From Chloroflexota bacterium (lineage in GTDB: Bacteria > Chloroflexota > Anaerolineae > CG2-30-64-16): a stretch of DNA of 9,482 bases. Of this stretch, positions 1 to 7,083 are shown in pieces. Position 1 is the first letter of the stretch, and the number at the start of each line of letters is the position of its first letter. The stretch spans positions 1-9,482 of the forward strand of contig JAKPQT010000386.1 of the NCBI GenBank assembly GCA_029555885.1, written 5' to 3'. The notes beneath the pieces were generated by a model. The model worked only from the letters and a program-made list of their open reading frames with translations. It was not told where the DNA came from and made no database searches. The position numbers were made by a program, and so were the translations under genes.

Positions 1-2202
1 GATACCAACTATAAGGGCGAGGTGATCGGCCCGACTGAGGTCGCACTCGATGACACGCTGCTGGCGCTGGCGCAGACCGATGGGACCATCTTCCCGATCC
101 CGGATGAGAGCAATGACGGCGGCACGGATCCCAGCTTCAGTGCACCCGGTCCAGACTGGATCGTCATCGGCTCCGAGGGCGGCTTCCTGCCTGCGCCGGT
201 GCTGCGCGACGGCCAGCAGGAGACGACCTGGGTCATGGACCCGACGGTCTTTCATGTCGGAACGGTCGACCTGTTCTCGCTGTTGCTGGCGCCGGCCGAA
301 CGGGCCGATGTGGTCGTGGACTTCTCGCAGTTCGCCGGCCAGACGCTGATCCTGTACAACGATGCACCCGCCGCGTTCCCGGCCCGCATCACGAGCTACG
401 ACTACTTCACCGGCGCGCCGGACATGCGTCCGGTGGGCGCGCCGCCCATCCTGCCCGGCTACGGCCCCAACACCCGCACCATCATGCAGGTCAAGGTCGC
501 CGCAGCCGTCTCCGACCCGAACGATCCGGCCTTGGGCTTCAACCTCCCTGAGCTTGAGAATGCCTTCAAGCACAAGGCCGACCGCTCCGGCGTCTTCGAA
601 TCCGGCCAGCACCCGATCATCGTCGGGCAGGCGGCCTACAACTCGGCCTACGGCACGAGCTTCGTCTCCGGCGGTTGGTGCAACTCCCCGACCAACCCGA
701 CCACCCGCTGCGACGGATTCCTGCGCATCTCCGAACAGGGCGGCGATCTGTTCAAGTTCGACACGCTCACGAAGGCAGATGTGTTCGGCAATCCGAAGCA
801 GGTGGCGGTCAAGATCGAGCCGAAGGCAATTCACGACGAGACGAACGCCTCAGCCTTCGACGAGTTCGGGCGCATGCAAGCCAACTTGGGGCTGGAAGTC
901 GTCCCGGCCACGCCCATGTTGCAGAACGTCGTCCTGCATCCGTATGTCTTCCCGACCACCGAGATGGTCGACACATCGAAGCTCCCGGCGGCCGCGAAGT
1001 TAGTCGGCGGGGCCTACGACGATGTCATCGTGACCCCTATCTCCGTGGGCGATGATGGGACCCAGATCTGGAAGTTCACGCACAACGGCGTGGACACCCA
1101 CCCGATTCACTTCCACGCCTACGATGTGCAGACGCTGAACCGCGTCTCGTGGGACAACGTCGTCATGCCGCCCGATGCCACCGAGCTCGGGTGGAAGGAC
1201 ACGCTGCGCATCAGCCCGCTGATGGACACGATCGTCGCGCTGCGACCCGTGGTGCCGCAGTTGCCGTGGGACGTGCCCAACAGCATCCGGCTGCTCAACC
1301 CGGCGATGACGGACCAGACGCCTCTGATTCTGTCTTCGATGCAGGATCAGCTCAATATGGGCCTGACAGCCTTTGCGCCGAACGGCGAGCCGATCGACGT
1401 CTACAATCACTTCGTCAACTTCGGCGCGGAGTACGTCTACCACTGCCATATCCTCAGCCATGAGGAAATGGACATGATGCGACCGGTGACGCTGGCCTAC
1501 CCGCCGGTGGCGCCGAGCAACCTCGTCGTGCTAGCGCCGGTTGATCCGCCGGGCAATGGCACACGGGATCGTTACGTTGATCTGAGCTGGACGGACAACT
1601 CCCGGAGCGAGACGAACTGGGTCATCGAACGGGCCACCAGCTATGCAGGCCCGTGGTCCGTGCTCGCCGTGATCGACTCGGATCCACTGAACCCGGGACT
1701 CAGGGAGACAACCGGCGAAAGCATCGGCGGCACGATCGACTACCGCGACGTCATTGGCACCACCGCGAATGCGTATGCGTACCGGGTGCAGGCCATCAAC
1801 GTGGTCGGTGATACCTGGAATTACGCTAACCCGGCGCTCAACAACATCGTGAGCGGCGGCTTCCCAACCATAACAACCCGGTCGGCCTTCACGAACATCG
1901 CCTCGTGGGTGCCGCAACCGGCTGCGCCCACGCTGCTGACGGCCACCGCCGTGCGGCAAGGCAGCAATAACCGCGTCGCGCTGGACTGGACGGACGTGCC
2001 CGGCGCAACCGGCTATGTCATCCAGCGTGCGCGCGATGCGGCCTTCACACAGAACGTGACGATCATCAACCGGCCGCCCATATCAGCCTACGTTGATACG
2101 GTGCCGCGGCTCCCGCTGGGCACGGCGTACTACTACCGTGTCATGACACTCAATCCGATGGCGTCCCCCTGGTCGAATGTGCTGAGCATTACGACGCAGT
2201 AG
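1..2202 (+). CDS. Multicopper oxidase with two C-terminal fibronectin-III domains (5' end missing)
   Basis: The frame is open from the left edge, so the real start and the N-terminal copper motifs lie outside the window. Two C-terminal copper motifs are visible. HPIHFH at 1099-1116 supplies type 1 and type 2/3 histidines. HCHILSHEEMDMM begins at 1441 and has the type 1 cysteine at 1444-1446 and a likely axial Met at 1474-1476. Such enzymes oxidise phenols or metal ions (Cu+, Mn2+, Fe2+) and reduce O2 to water. The region around the copper sites (PKAIHDE, NGVDTHPIHFH, ELGWKDT) reminds me of the large OmpB/MofA-type oxidases linked to Mn or Fe chemistry; this is from memory. An insertion holds a Cys pair (679-681, 709-711) that could form a disulfide. 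After the oxidase come two fibronectin-III-like domains, about 1504-1830 and 1918-2199, which suit an extracellular protein. The family is certain; the substrate is not. Confidence 0.93.
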   Translation, partial: DTNYKGEVIGPTEVALDDTLLALAQTDGTIFPIPDESNDGGTDPSFSAPGPDWIVIGSEGGFLPAPVLRDGQQETTWVMDPTVFHVGTVDLFSLLLAPAERADVVVDFSQFAGQTLILYNDAPAAFPARITSYDYFTGAPDMRPVGAPPILPGYGPNTRTIMQVKVAAAVSDPNDPALGFNLPELENAFKHKADRSGVFESGQHPIIVGQAAYNSAYGTSFVSGGWCNSPTNPTTRCDGFLRISEQGGDLFKFDTLTKADVFGNPKQVAVKIEPKAIHDETNASAFDEFGRMQANLGLEVVPATPMLQNVVLHPYVFPTTEMVDTSKLPAAAKLVGGAYDDVIVTPISVGDDGTQIWKFTHNGVDTHPIHFHAYDVQTLNRVSWDNVVMPPDATELGWKDTLRISPLMDTIVALRPVVPQLPWDVPNSIRLLNPAMTDQTPLILSSMQDQLNMGLTAFAPNGEPIDVYNHFVNFGAEYVYHCHILSHEEMDMMRPVTLAYPPVAPSNLVVLAPVDPPGNGTRDRYVDLSWTDNSRSETNWVIERATSYAGPWSVLAVIDSDPLNPGLRETTGESIGGTIDYRDVIGTTANAYAYRVQAINVVGDTWNYANPALNNIVSGGFPTITTRSAFTNIASWVPQPAAPTLLTATAVRQGSNNRVALDWTDVPGATGYVIQRARDAAFTQNVTIINRPPISAYVDTVPRLPLGTAYYYRVMTLNPMASPWSNVLSITTQ

Positions 2203-2206
2203 TTCG

Positions 2207-2219
2207 CCCGCAGCGCGGG
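2207..2219 (+). repeat. Small palindrome competing with the 13-bp hairpin
   Basis: CCCGC (2207-2211), AGC and GCGGG (2215-2219) form a perfect 5-bp stem. The GCGGG arm is also the outer part of the left arm of the 13-bp inverted repeat, so the two hairpins cannot form together. The longer stem should be more stable. This may be chance in GC-rich DNA. Confidence 0.4.
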
Positions 2220-2260
2220 ATGTTCGGCAGAGGAAGCGATTTCTCCCCCGAACATCCCGC
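2215..2260 (+). terminator. Perfect 13-bp inverted repeat, possible terminator or mRNA-end hairpin
   Basis: The left arm GCGGGATGTTCGG (2215-2227) is exactly complementary to the right arm CCGAACATCCCGC (2248-2260), with a 20-base loop. It starts 13 bases after the oxidase stop codon, where a terminator or a 3'-end stabilising hairpin would sit. No T-run follows the right arm, so it is not a classical intrinsic terminator. It could protect the oxidase mRNA end, bind a protein, or only weaken read-through into the next gene. The inverted repeat itself is certain; its function is inferred. Confidence 0.6.
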
Positions 2261-2286
2261 TTCGAGTAACTCTGAGAGCGTGTGTA

Positions 2287-3453
2287 ATGATGTACCGAAG
2301 GCTGGCACTGGTCATGCTGTTACCCCTCCTGCTAACAGGAGCGGTCGCCGGCCATGCCGCGACGCCTCCCCAGGCGGCGCCCGCCCAGGATACGCCCGGC
2401 TGGCAGCAAGTCAACACCAATGGTTTTGGCACGCCGCTGGCTACTGAGGTGAGCGCCGTGGAAGTATTCGGCGCCCACCTCTACGCCGGCACCACCAATG
2501 CAACCGACGGCGCGCGGCTGTACCGCTCGCCGGATGGCACGACCTGGAGCCCGGTCTCCGAGCCGGGCTTCGGCATTGCGCACGACATCCGCCCGCTGGG
2601 CATCCTCGACCTGACGGTTTACAACGGACGGCTCTACGCCAGCACTGGCCGAACCGATAATGCCGCGCAAATCTGGCGTGCGCAGGACGGCCTGACCTGG
2701 GCGCCGATGGTCATCACCGGCTTCGATGACCCCGACACCGTCGATATCACGGCCCTGATCGCGTACAACGGGGCGCTCTACGCCGGAACCCACAACCTCG
2801 TTAAAGGGGCGCAGGTCTGGCGCAGCTACAGCGGCGACAACAATACGTGGACACAAGTGGCTCCTGCCCAGCCCGGCAGCGGGCCAGGCCAGGTGACCGG
2901 GTTTGCCGTCTTCGACGGCGCGCTTTATGCCGCGGTAGAGTCCGATGCGCCGGCTCAAATCTGGCGTACGTACGGCGGCGAGTGGACCACCATCGTGGAC
3001 GATGGATTCGGCAGCGCCCTGACCACTGCAACTGGCAGCCTGACCGAATTTGCCGGCCACCTGTATGTCGGCGCAGGCAACGAGACCGGGGGCGCTCAGC
3101 TCTGGCGTACGGCGGATGCAACCGCCTGGGAACCGGCGAGCGCACCTGCCTTCGGTGATGCGCACAATGAGAGGATCGAGGCCGTGTTCGTCTTTCAGAA
3201 CCAGCTCTACGCCAGCGCAAAAAACACCACGACCGGCCTGGAGCTGTGGCGCTCGCCGGATGGTCTTGCCTGGGAGCAAATGAACCCGGATGGCTTCGGT
3301 GACAACCGCAATTCCGGCGTCAACGGGAGCAATGCAACGGCCAGCTTTCTGGGCCACCTTTATGTGGGCACAGCCAATGCGGCCGCGGGCGGAGAAGTGT
3401 GGCGGATGCTGCAACCGCAGCAACGCACCTATCTGCCCCTCATCGTGCGCTAA
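2287..3453 (+). CDS. Secreted seven-repeat protein, probable seven-bladed beta-propeller
   Basis: The 388-residue product has a clear signal peptide: MMYRR, a hydrophobic core at residues 6-20, and a probable cleavage after AGHA (residue 24). The mature part is seven repeats of about 49 residues. Each has an LYAGT-like strand (Leu65, 116, 164, 213, 259, 307 and 358) followed by a WR element (LYRSPDG, IWRAQDG, VWRSYSG, IWRTYGG, LWRTADA, LWRSPDG, VWRMLQ). Many units also contain W..V/M..GFG. Seven such units suggest one seven-bladed propeller. No catalytic residues are recognisable, so a binding or surface role is more likely than an enzyme. It ends in TYLPLIVR, a tail I associate with secreted Chloroflexota proteins. 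ATG at 2287 is followed at once by a second ATG (2290). The Shine-Dalgarno is weak (GAGAG, 2274-2278). The function is unknown. Confidence 0.88.
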   Translation: MMYRRLALVMLLPLLLTGAVAGHAATPPQAAPAQDTPGWQQVNTNGFGTPLATEVSAVEVFGAHLYAGTTNATDGARLYRSPDGTTWSPVSEPGFGIAHDIRPLGILDLTVYNGRLYASTGRTDNAAQIWRAQDGLTWAPMVITGFDDPDTVDITALIAYNGALYAGTHNLVKGAQVWRSYSGDNNTWTQVAPAQPGSGPGQVTGFAVFDGALYAAVESDAPAQIWRTYGGEWTTIVDDGFGSALTTATGSLTEFAGHLYVGAGNETGGAQLWRTADATAWEPASAPAFGDAHNERIEAVFVFQNQLYASAKNTTTGLELWRSPDGLAWEQMNPDGFGDNRNSGVNGSNATASFLGHLYVGTANAAAGGEVWRMLQPQQRTYLPLIVR

Positions 3454-3478
3454 CCGTACTGCAAGACGGAGTCAGGTG

Positions 3479-5908
3479 ATGAAGGGAATTTTGGAGATGG
3501 CATCCACGAAGCGTACAGCGCTGGTGTCGCTGGGCCGGCTCTTGCTGATCGCGAGCCTCCTGCTGGCCGCCGCGCCGGGCGCAGCCACGGCGGCCCTGCA
3601 CGCGGCCGCGGCCCTGGAGCCGGCCGTGCCCGCTCCAGCCTATCTGCTCATGGAAAACGTGGGCCAATATGCCGACGAGGCCCGGTTCCTATTGAAGCAG
3701 GGCGACCGGCACATCTGGCTGACCGGCGACGCCCTGTGGCTGACCGTGCCTGACCCGTTGCCCGCGGAACAAGACCCGGCAAACTTGCTGCGCCAGCCGG
3801 GCCGCCAGCGGAATCCGGCCGCGGTCGCTCGACCGGGCACAGCCATCCGCTTCACCTTCCCTGGCGCAAATCCTGCCGTGACCCTGGAGCCGTCCGGCCG
3901 CGTGACGACCCAGGTGTCCTACCTGACCGGCAGCGATCCGGCACGGTGGCAGCGCGGGGTGCCGGTCTGGTCGGGCGTGCGCTATCGTGACCTGTATCCC
4001 GGCATCGACCTGGTCGTCGGCGACAATGCCACCGGGACCGTGCCCTGGCGCTTCGAAGCGCGGGCGGACGCCGACTTGCAGGCTGTTGCGCTCCGGGCAG
4101 AAGGGGCCGATGCGGTCACTGCCGAAGCCGGGCAGCTACGGCTTGACCTGAAGGGCCAGACTGTGCAGGTGGCATTGCCCGCATGGTCGCTGGAAGGCCA
4201 ACCCGTACGCGCCACCAGCCTGGCTGTGCCGCAAGATGCGAAGGGCGCTTTCAGCCTCACGCCTGCCACGGAATCACCCGTCGAGCAGACCGGCGCTGCG
4301 GGGCCTGCTGCACTTGATGATGCCGCAGACCTCATCTATAACACCAGCTTCACCGGCAGCGCCTATGATGCCGGGTACGGCATCGCAGTCGATGCCGCGG
4401 GTAATGCGTATGTCACCGGCGAGACGCAATCCGCCAATCTGCCGGTCACTGCCGGGGCTTACGACCCGACCAACAGCGGCGGCACGCCCCCCACGGATGC
4501 CTTCGTCGCCAAGTTCAACCCCACAGGGACCGCCCTGCTCTATCTGACCTATCTCGGCGGGTCCGACCTCGACCTGGGCTGGGGCATCGCGGTGAGCGGG
4601 GACCTGGTCTATGTGGTCGGGGAAACTAAGTCCGCGAATTTTCCTGGCATGACCGGAACGGTCACCGGCACGGATATCTTCGCGGCCGCGCTCAATGCCA
4701 CGGGCAGCGGCGTCCGCTACGTCACGCGGCTCGGCGGCAATGGCGCAGATACGGCTGCCGGTGTGGCCGTTGAGGGGCTAGATGCCTACCTGGTGGGTAC
4801 CACGACTTCCTCGGACCTGCCGGGCTCAGGGTGCGGCGGGCTCGCCAGCGCTCGCCTGGTGGTCGCCAAACTGAACTCGACGGGCGCGCCAGCCTACACG
4901 ACCTGTCTCGGCGACGTGGATTTCACGGTCGTGGGCTACGGCATTGCCGTGCGCAGCGGAGCCGCGTATGTCACCGGCGAAACCGGACCTGTCGTCGGGG
5001 TGGCGCGCGATGTCATCGTCGCCAAGTACAATCCCGACGGGACGCTGGGCGGCGGCATCCCCATCGCGGGCAGCGGGGATGAGTGGAGCAGCGGCATCGC
5101 CGTTGACGGACCGGGCAACATTTATCTGACCGGCACCACGATGAGCGCAACTGATTTCCCGGTGACGAGCGGCACGGCGGCATGGGGCGGCGGCGCCAGT
5201 GATGCGTTCGTGCTCAAGCTCTCCTCCGCATTCGGGATCACCTTCGCCACCTACCTCGGGGGCAGCGGCGATGACTATGGCGCGGCCATCGCGGTCGACA
5301 CCGTCCAGGCGTTCTACGTGACGGGCACCACCACTTCCACCAATTTTCCGGTTAGCACGGGCGCTTACGACACCAGCCAAAACGGGGGACTGGACCTGTT
5401 CGTCGCCCGCATGCATCTGGGCAGCAGCGCGCCGAATAAGGTCACTTACGCCACGTACCTCGGCGCGGGCAACGAAGATTGGGCGTATAGCGCGGCCACC
5501 GATACCGGAACACAGGCCTTCGTAACCGGCAGCAGCGCGTCGTCCGCCGCCCTGGACTCGACCAATGCGCTCGTCGCCAGACTGAAGGTGGGCATCCCAC
5601 CCGCTGCGCCGGTGGTGTCAATTGCCGCCAGTGGAACAAGTGCGGCCCTGAGCTGGACCGCAGTGCCCTCCACTAGCAAGTACCAGATATTCCGCAGCAA
5701 CACGCCGTACTTCCAGCCGGGCGATTGGAGCAGCCCCACGCCACGGCAGGAGATCACCGGCTTGTCCTATCCCGACCCTGCCGTACTGACGACGGTCGGC
5801 GCTTACTTCTACCTCGTCAAGGCCATCAACACCGCGCCTGAAGCCAGCGCGAGTTCGAATCAGGTCGGCAAGTTCACCTTCCCGTTGGTGAAGGGCGTTA
5901 CTCCCTGA
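3479..5908 (+). CDS. Secreted SBBP-repeat (beta-propeller) protein with C-terminal fibronectin-III domain
   Basis: The product is 809 residues if translation starts at ATG 3479, which has GGAG (3468-3471) 7 bases upstream. ATG 3497 in the same frame, with AAGGGA upstream, is a credible alternative. Either start keeps the signal peptide (hydrophobic residues about 15-35, cleavage near residue 38). Residues about 58-265 match the conserved N-terminal region usual before SBBP repeats (ENVGQYADEA, GVRYRDLYPGIDLV). Seven SBBP units follow, marked by YVTGE-like strands at residues 311, 378, 437, 497, 549, 613 and 681, with YLGGS and AFVAKFNPTG elements between some of them. Residues about 708-795 form a fibronectin-III domain. 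The end, FTFPLVKGVTP, recalls the previous gene's hydrophobic tail. It lies 25 bp behind that gene, so the two are probably cotranscribed. An extracellular or surface role is likely; no enzyme motif is seen and the ligand is unknown. Confidence 0.9.
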   Translation: MKGILEMASTKRTALVSLGRLLLIASLLLAAAPGAATAALHAAAALEPAVPAPAYLLMENVGQYADEARFLLKQGDRHIWLTGDALWLTVPDPLPAEQDPANLLRQPGRQRNPAAVARPGTAIRFTFPGANPAVTLEPSGRVTTQVSYLTGSDPARWQRGVPVWSGVRYRDLYPGIDLVVGDNATGTVPWRFEARADADLQAVALRAEGADAVTAEAGQLRLDLKGQTVQVALPAWSLEGQPVRATSLAVPQDAKGAFSLTPATESPVEQTGAAGPAALDDAADLIYNTSFTGSAYDAGYGIAVDAAGNAYVTGETQSANLPVTAGAYDPTNSGGTPPTDAFVAKFNPTGTALLYLTYLGGSDLDLGWGIAVSGDLVYVVGETKSANFPGMTGTVTGTDIFAAALNATGSGVRYVTRLGGNGADTAAGVAVEGLDAYLVGTTTSSDLPGSGCGGLASARLVVAKLNSTGAPAYTTCLGDVDFTVVGYGIAVRSGAAYVTGETGPVVGVARDVIVAKYNPDGTLGGGIPIAGSGDEWSSGIAVDGPGNIYLTGTTMSATDFPVTSGTAAWGGGASDAFVLKLSSAFGITFATYLGGSGDDYGAAIAVDTVQAFYVTGTTTSTNFPVSTGAYDTSQNGGLDLFVARMHLGSSAPNKVTYATYLGAGNEDWAYSAATDTGTQAFVTGSSASSAALDSTNALVARLKVGIPPAAPVVSIAASGTSAALSWTAVPSTSKYQIFRSNTPYFQPGDWSSPTPRQEITGLSYPDPAVLTTVGAYFYLVKAINTAPEASASSNQVGKFTFPLVKGVTP

Positions 5909-5950
5909 CAGCGCCAGTGCCACAGGGGGAGCCCGTTTTCGCGTGGTCAA

Positions 5951-5985
5951 AACCTGATAGGTTAATTGATTCATATCGCAGGTTA
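5951..5985 (+). promoter_or_regulatory. Candidate operator/promoter region of the copper operon
   Basis: AACCT-GAT-AGGTT (5951-5963) is a small perfect inverted repeat. AGGTTA occurs twice, at 5959-5964 and 5980-5985, exactly 21 bp apart. That is two helical turns, so both copies face the same side of the DNA. The stretch is AT-richer than its surroundings and lies directly before the regulator start, where an autoregulatory site would be expected. GTTAAT (5961-5966) could be a -10 element, but no good -35 is seen. The second AGGTTA also contains the AGG that would serve as Shine-Dalgarno for ATG 5990. The repeats are real; the operator role is inferred. Confidence 0.4.
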
Positions 5986-5989
5986 TCAC

Positions 5990-6568
5990 ATGTTCAGCAC
6001 ACCGGCAGCCCGGCAACGTCACATCCTCGCATTGCTCGACACGCGCCACATCCTGACCATCCAGGAACTGGCGACCGAACTGGGCGTGTCAGCAATGACC
6101 GTGCATCGCGACCTCAACAAGCTGGCCGACAGCGGCCGGCTCGTCAAGACGCGCGGCGGCGTTGCCCTGCCCCCAGCAACGCACGGTCACGCCAGTGCGC
6201 CGACGCTGTGTGCGATGTGCAACCGGCAGGTGTCTGAACGGAGCGCGGTCATCCTGCAAGGCCACCGTCTGGGCCGTCTGACGGCCTGCTGCCCGCATTG
6301 CGGGCTGGCCCTGCTCGAACGCAATACGTCGCCGGACCTGATTCTGGTTACGGATTTCCTGTATTGCCAGATGGTCAGCGCGCGGGATGCAACGTATCTG
6401 GTGGGCAGCGATGTCCACTCCTGCTGCACGCCCGGCATCCTCGCGTTTGCCGACCACAATGCCGCCGAGCGATTTCAGCGCGGCTTCGGCGGTGACATGA
6501 TGAACCTGCTGCAAGTACACAACTTCCTGCAACGCGGATTGGCGCTTTCTGAGGAGCTACGGAGGTAA
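5990..6568 (+). CDS. DeoR-type HTH regulator fused to a Cys-rich NosL-like domain, putative copper sensor
   Basis: The product has 192 residues from ATG 5990 (AGG at 5980-5982). A TTG 24 bases upstream is an alternative start but adds residues unlike a DeoR N-terminus. Residues 8-60 are a typical DeoR winged helix: ILTIQELATELGVS, then the recognition helix SAMTVHRDLNKL, then the wing RLVKTRGGVAL. The usual C-terminal sugar-phosphate sensor is absent, and DeoR proteins are normally about 250 residues. Instead, residues 72-175 carry CAMC (74-77), CCPHC (100-104), Cys126, a DATYLVGS stretch (133-140), HSCC (143-146) and an AF..H..A..F...FGGD pattern. This layout resembles the copper-binding protein NosL, though too distantly to be sure. 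As first gene of a run with a lipoprotein, a YHS protein and CopA, it is probably a copper-responsive, autoregulated repressor or activator. The HTH is certain; metal sensing is inferred. Confidence 0.88.
   Translation: MFSTPAARQRHILALLDTRHILTIQELATELGVSAMTVHRDLNKLADSGRLVKTRGGVALPPATHGHASAPTLCAMCNRQVSERSAVILQGHRLGRLTACCPHCGLALLERNTSPDLILVTDFLYCQMVSARDATYLVGSDVHSCCTPGILAFADHNAAERFQRGFGGDMMNLLQVHNFLQRGLALSEELRR
6561..6566 (+). promoter_or_regulatory. Strong ribosome binding site overlapping the regulator stop codon
   Basis: GGAGGT lies 7 bases before ATG 6574 and its last T is the first base of the regulator's TAA stop (6566-6568). This fixes the lipoprotein start and suggests that its translation is coupled to that of the regulator. 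Confidence 0.8.
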
Positions 6569-6573
6569 GCAAG

Positions 6574-7071
6574 ATGAAGACGATTGTGAGGTCTCCCTGG
6601 ATCTGGCGAACCCTGGCAGCAGGGGCCTTCCTTGCGATGCTGGCAGGATGTAGCCCCGCGATGCCCGGACACTCCGGCACAGACATGCAACAGGCCCCGG
6701 CGGCAGAATCAGAAGCGGCCCTGGAAGCCCAGGCACCGGCCGGCACAATTCTGGCGCGCCAACAGACCGCAACCCTGCAGGCATGGTTAAGCTGTGATCC
6801 AACGCAGCCTATCAGAGGCACGGCAGACATGGATGCGTATCTGATGGATATGGACGGGCAGCCGGTCACAAATGCGCAAGTGACGTTCGACATCGACATG
6901 ACCAACATGAGCCACGGCATCAACCAGGTCACCGCGATGCCCGCCGGCGACGGGCACTATGTCGGACAGGTGCACTTCTCGATGCCCGGCCCGTGGCGCC
7001 TGATCGCCATCGTAGAGCGGCCTGACCATGAAGCCGAGCAGGTGCGCTTCGATTTCAAGGTCAATCGCTAG
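6574..7071 (+). CDS. YtkA-like lipoprotein with Met/His residues, probable extracytoplasmic copper-binding protein
   Basis: The 165-residue product starts with a lipoprotein signal: basic MKTIVR, a hydrophobic stretch and the lipobox LAGC with Cys26 as lipidation site. Residues 27-67 are a low-complexity Ala/Pro/Glu linker. Residues about 68-163 resemble the YtkA-like domain, a small immunoglobulin-like fold: DMDGQPVTNAQVTF, the GDGHYVGQVHF segment, then SMPGPWRLIAIV. The segment DIDMTNMSH and later Met122, His128, His134 and Met137 provide soft ligands that could hold Cu(I). Members of this family often lie beside copper transport genes, from memory. It sits between the regulator (5-bp gap) and the YHS gene (12-bp gap), so it is part of the operon. 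The likely role is to bind or hand over copper at the outer face of the membrane. The lipoprotein nature is firm and the copper role is inferred. Confidence 0.87.
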   Translation: MKTIVRSPWIWRTLAAGAFLAMLAGCSPAMPGHSGTDMQQAPAAESEAALEAQAPAGTILARQQTATLQAWLSCDPTQPIRGTADMDAYLMDMDGQPVTNAQVTFDIDMTNMSHGINQVTAMPAGDGHYVGQVHFSMPGPWRLIAIVERPDHEAEQVRFDFKVNR

Positions 7072-7083
7072 CAGGAGCAGAGC

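Noticed and set aside
2332..3423. Long open frame on the - strand (363 codons) opposite the seven-repeat protein
   Set aside because: The + strand frame has a signal peptide and seven clear repeats. The reverse frame has no motif and only mirrors the repeat composition.
3290..3478. N-terminal extension of the SBBP-repeat protein in the same frame
   Set aside because: It overlaps the end of the previous gene and would place the signal peptide internally. ATG 3479 has a good Shine-Dalgarno and directly precedes the signal peptide.
5925..5940. Possible intrinsic terminator GGG-GGAG-CCC followed by GTTTT
   Set aside because: The stem has only three base pairs, too weak to call, although a stop of transcription before the copper operon would make sense.
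5941..5985. CsoR-, CueR- or CopY-type operator before the copper operon
   Set aside because: No TACAnnTGTA cop box and no long GC palindrome of the CueR or CsoR type is seen here.
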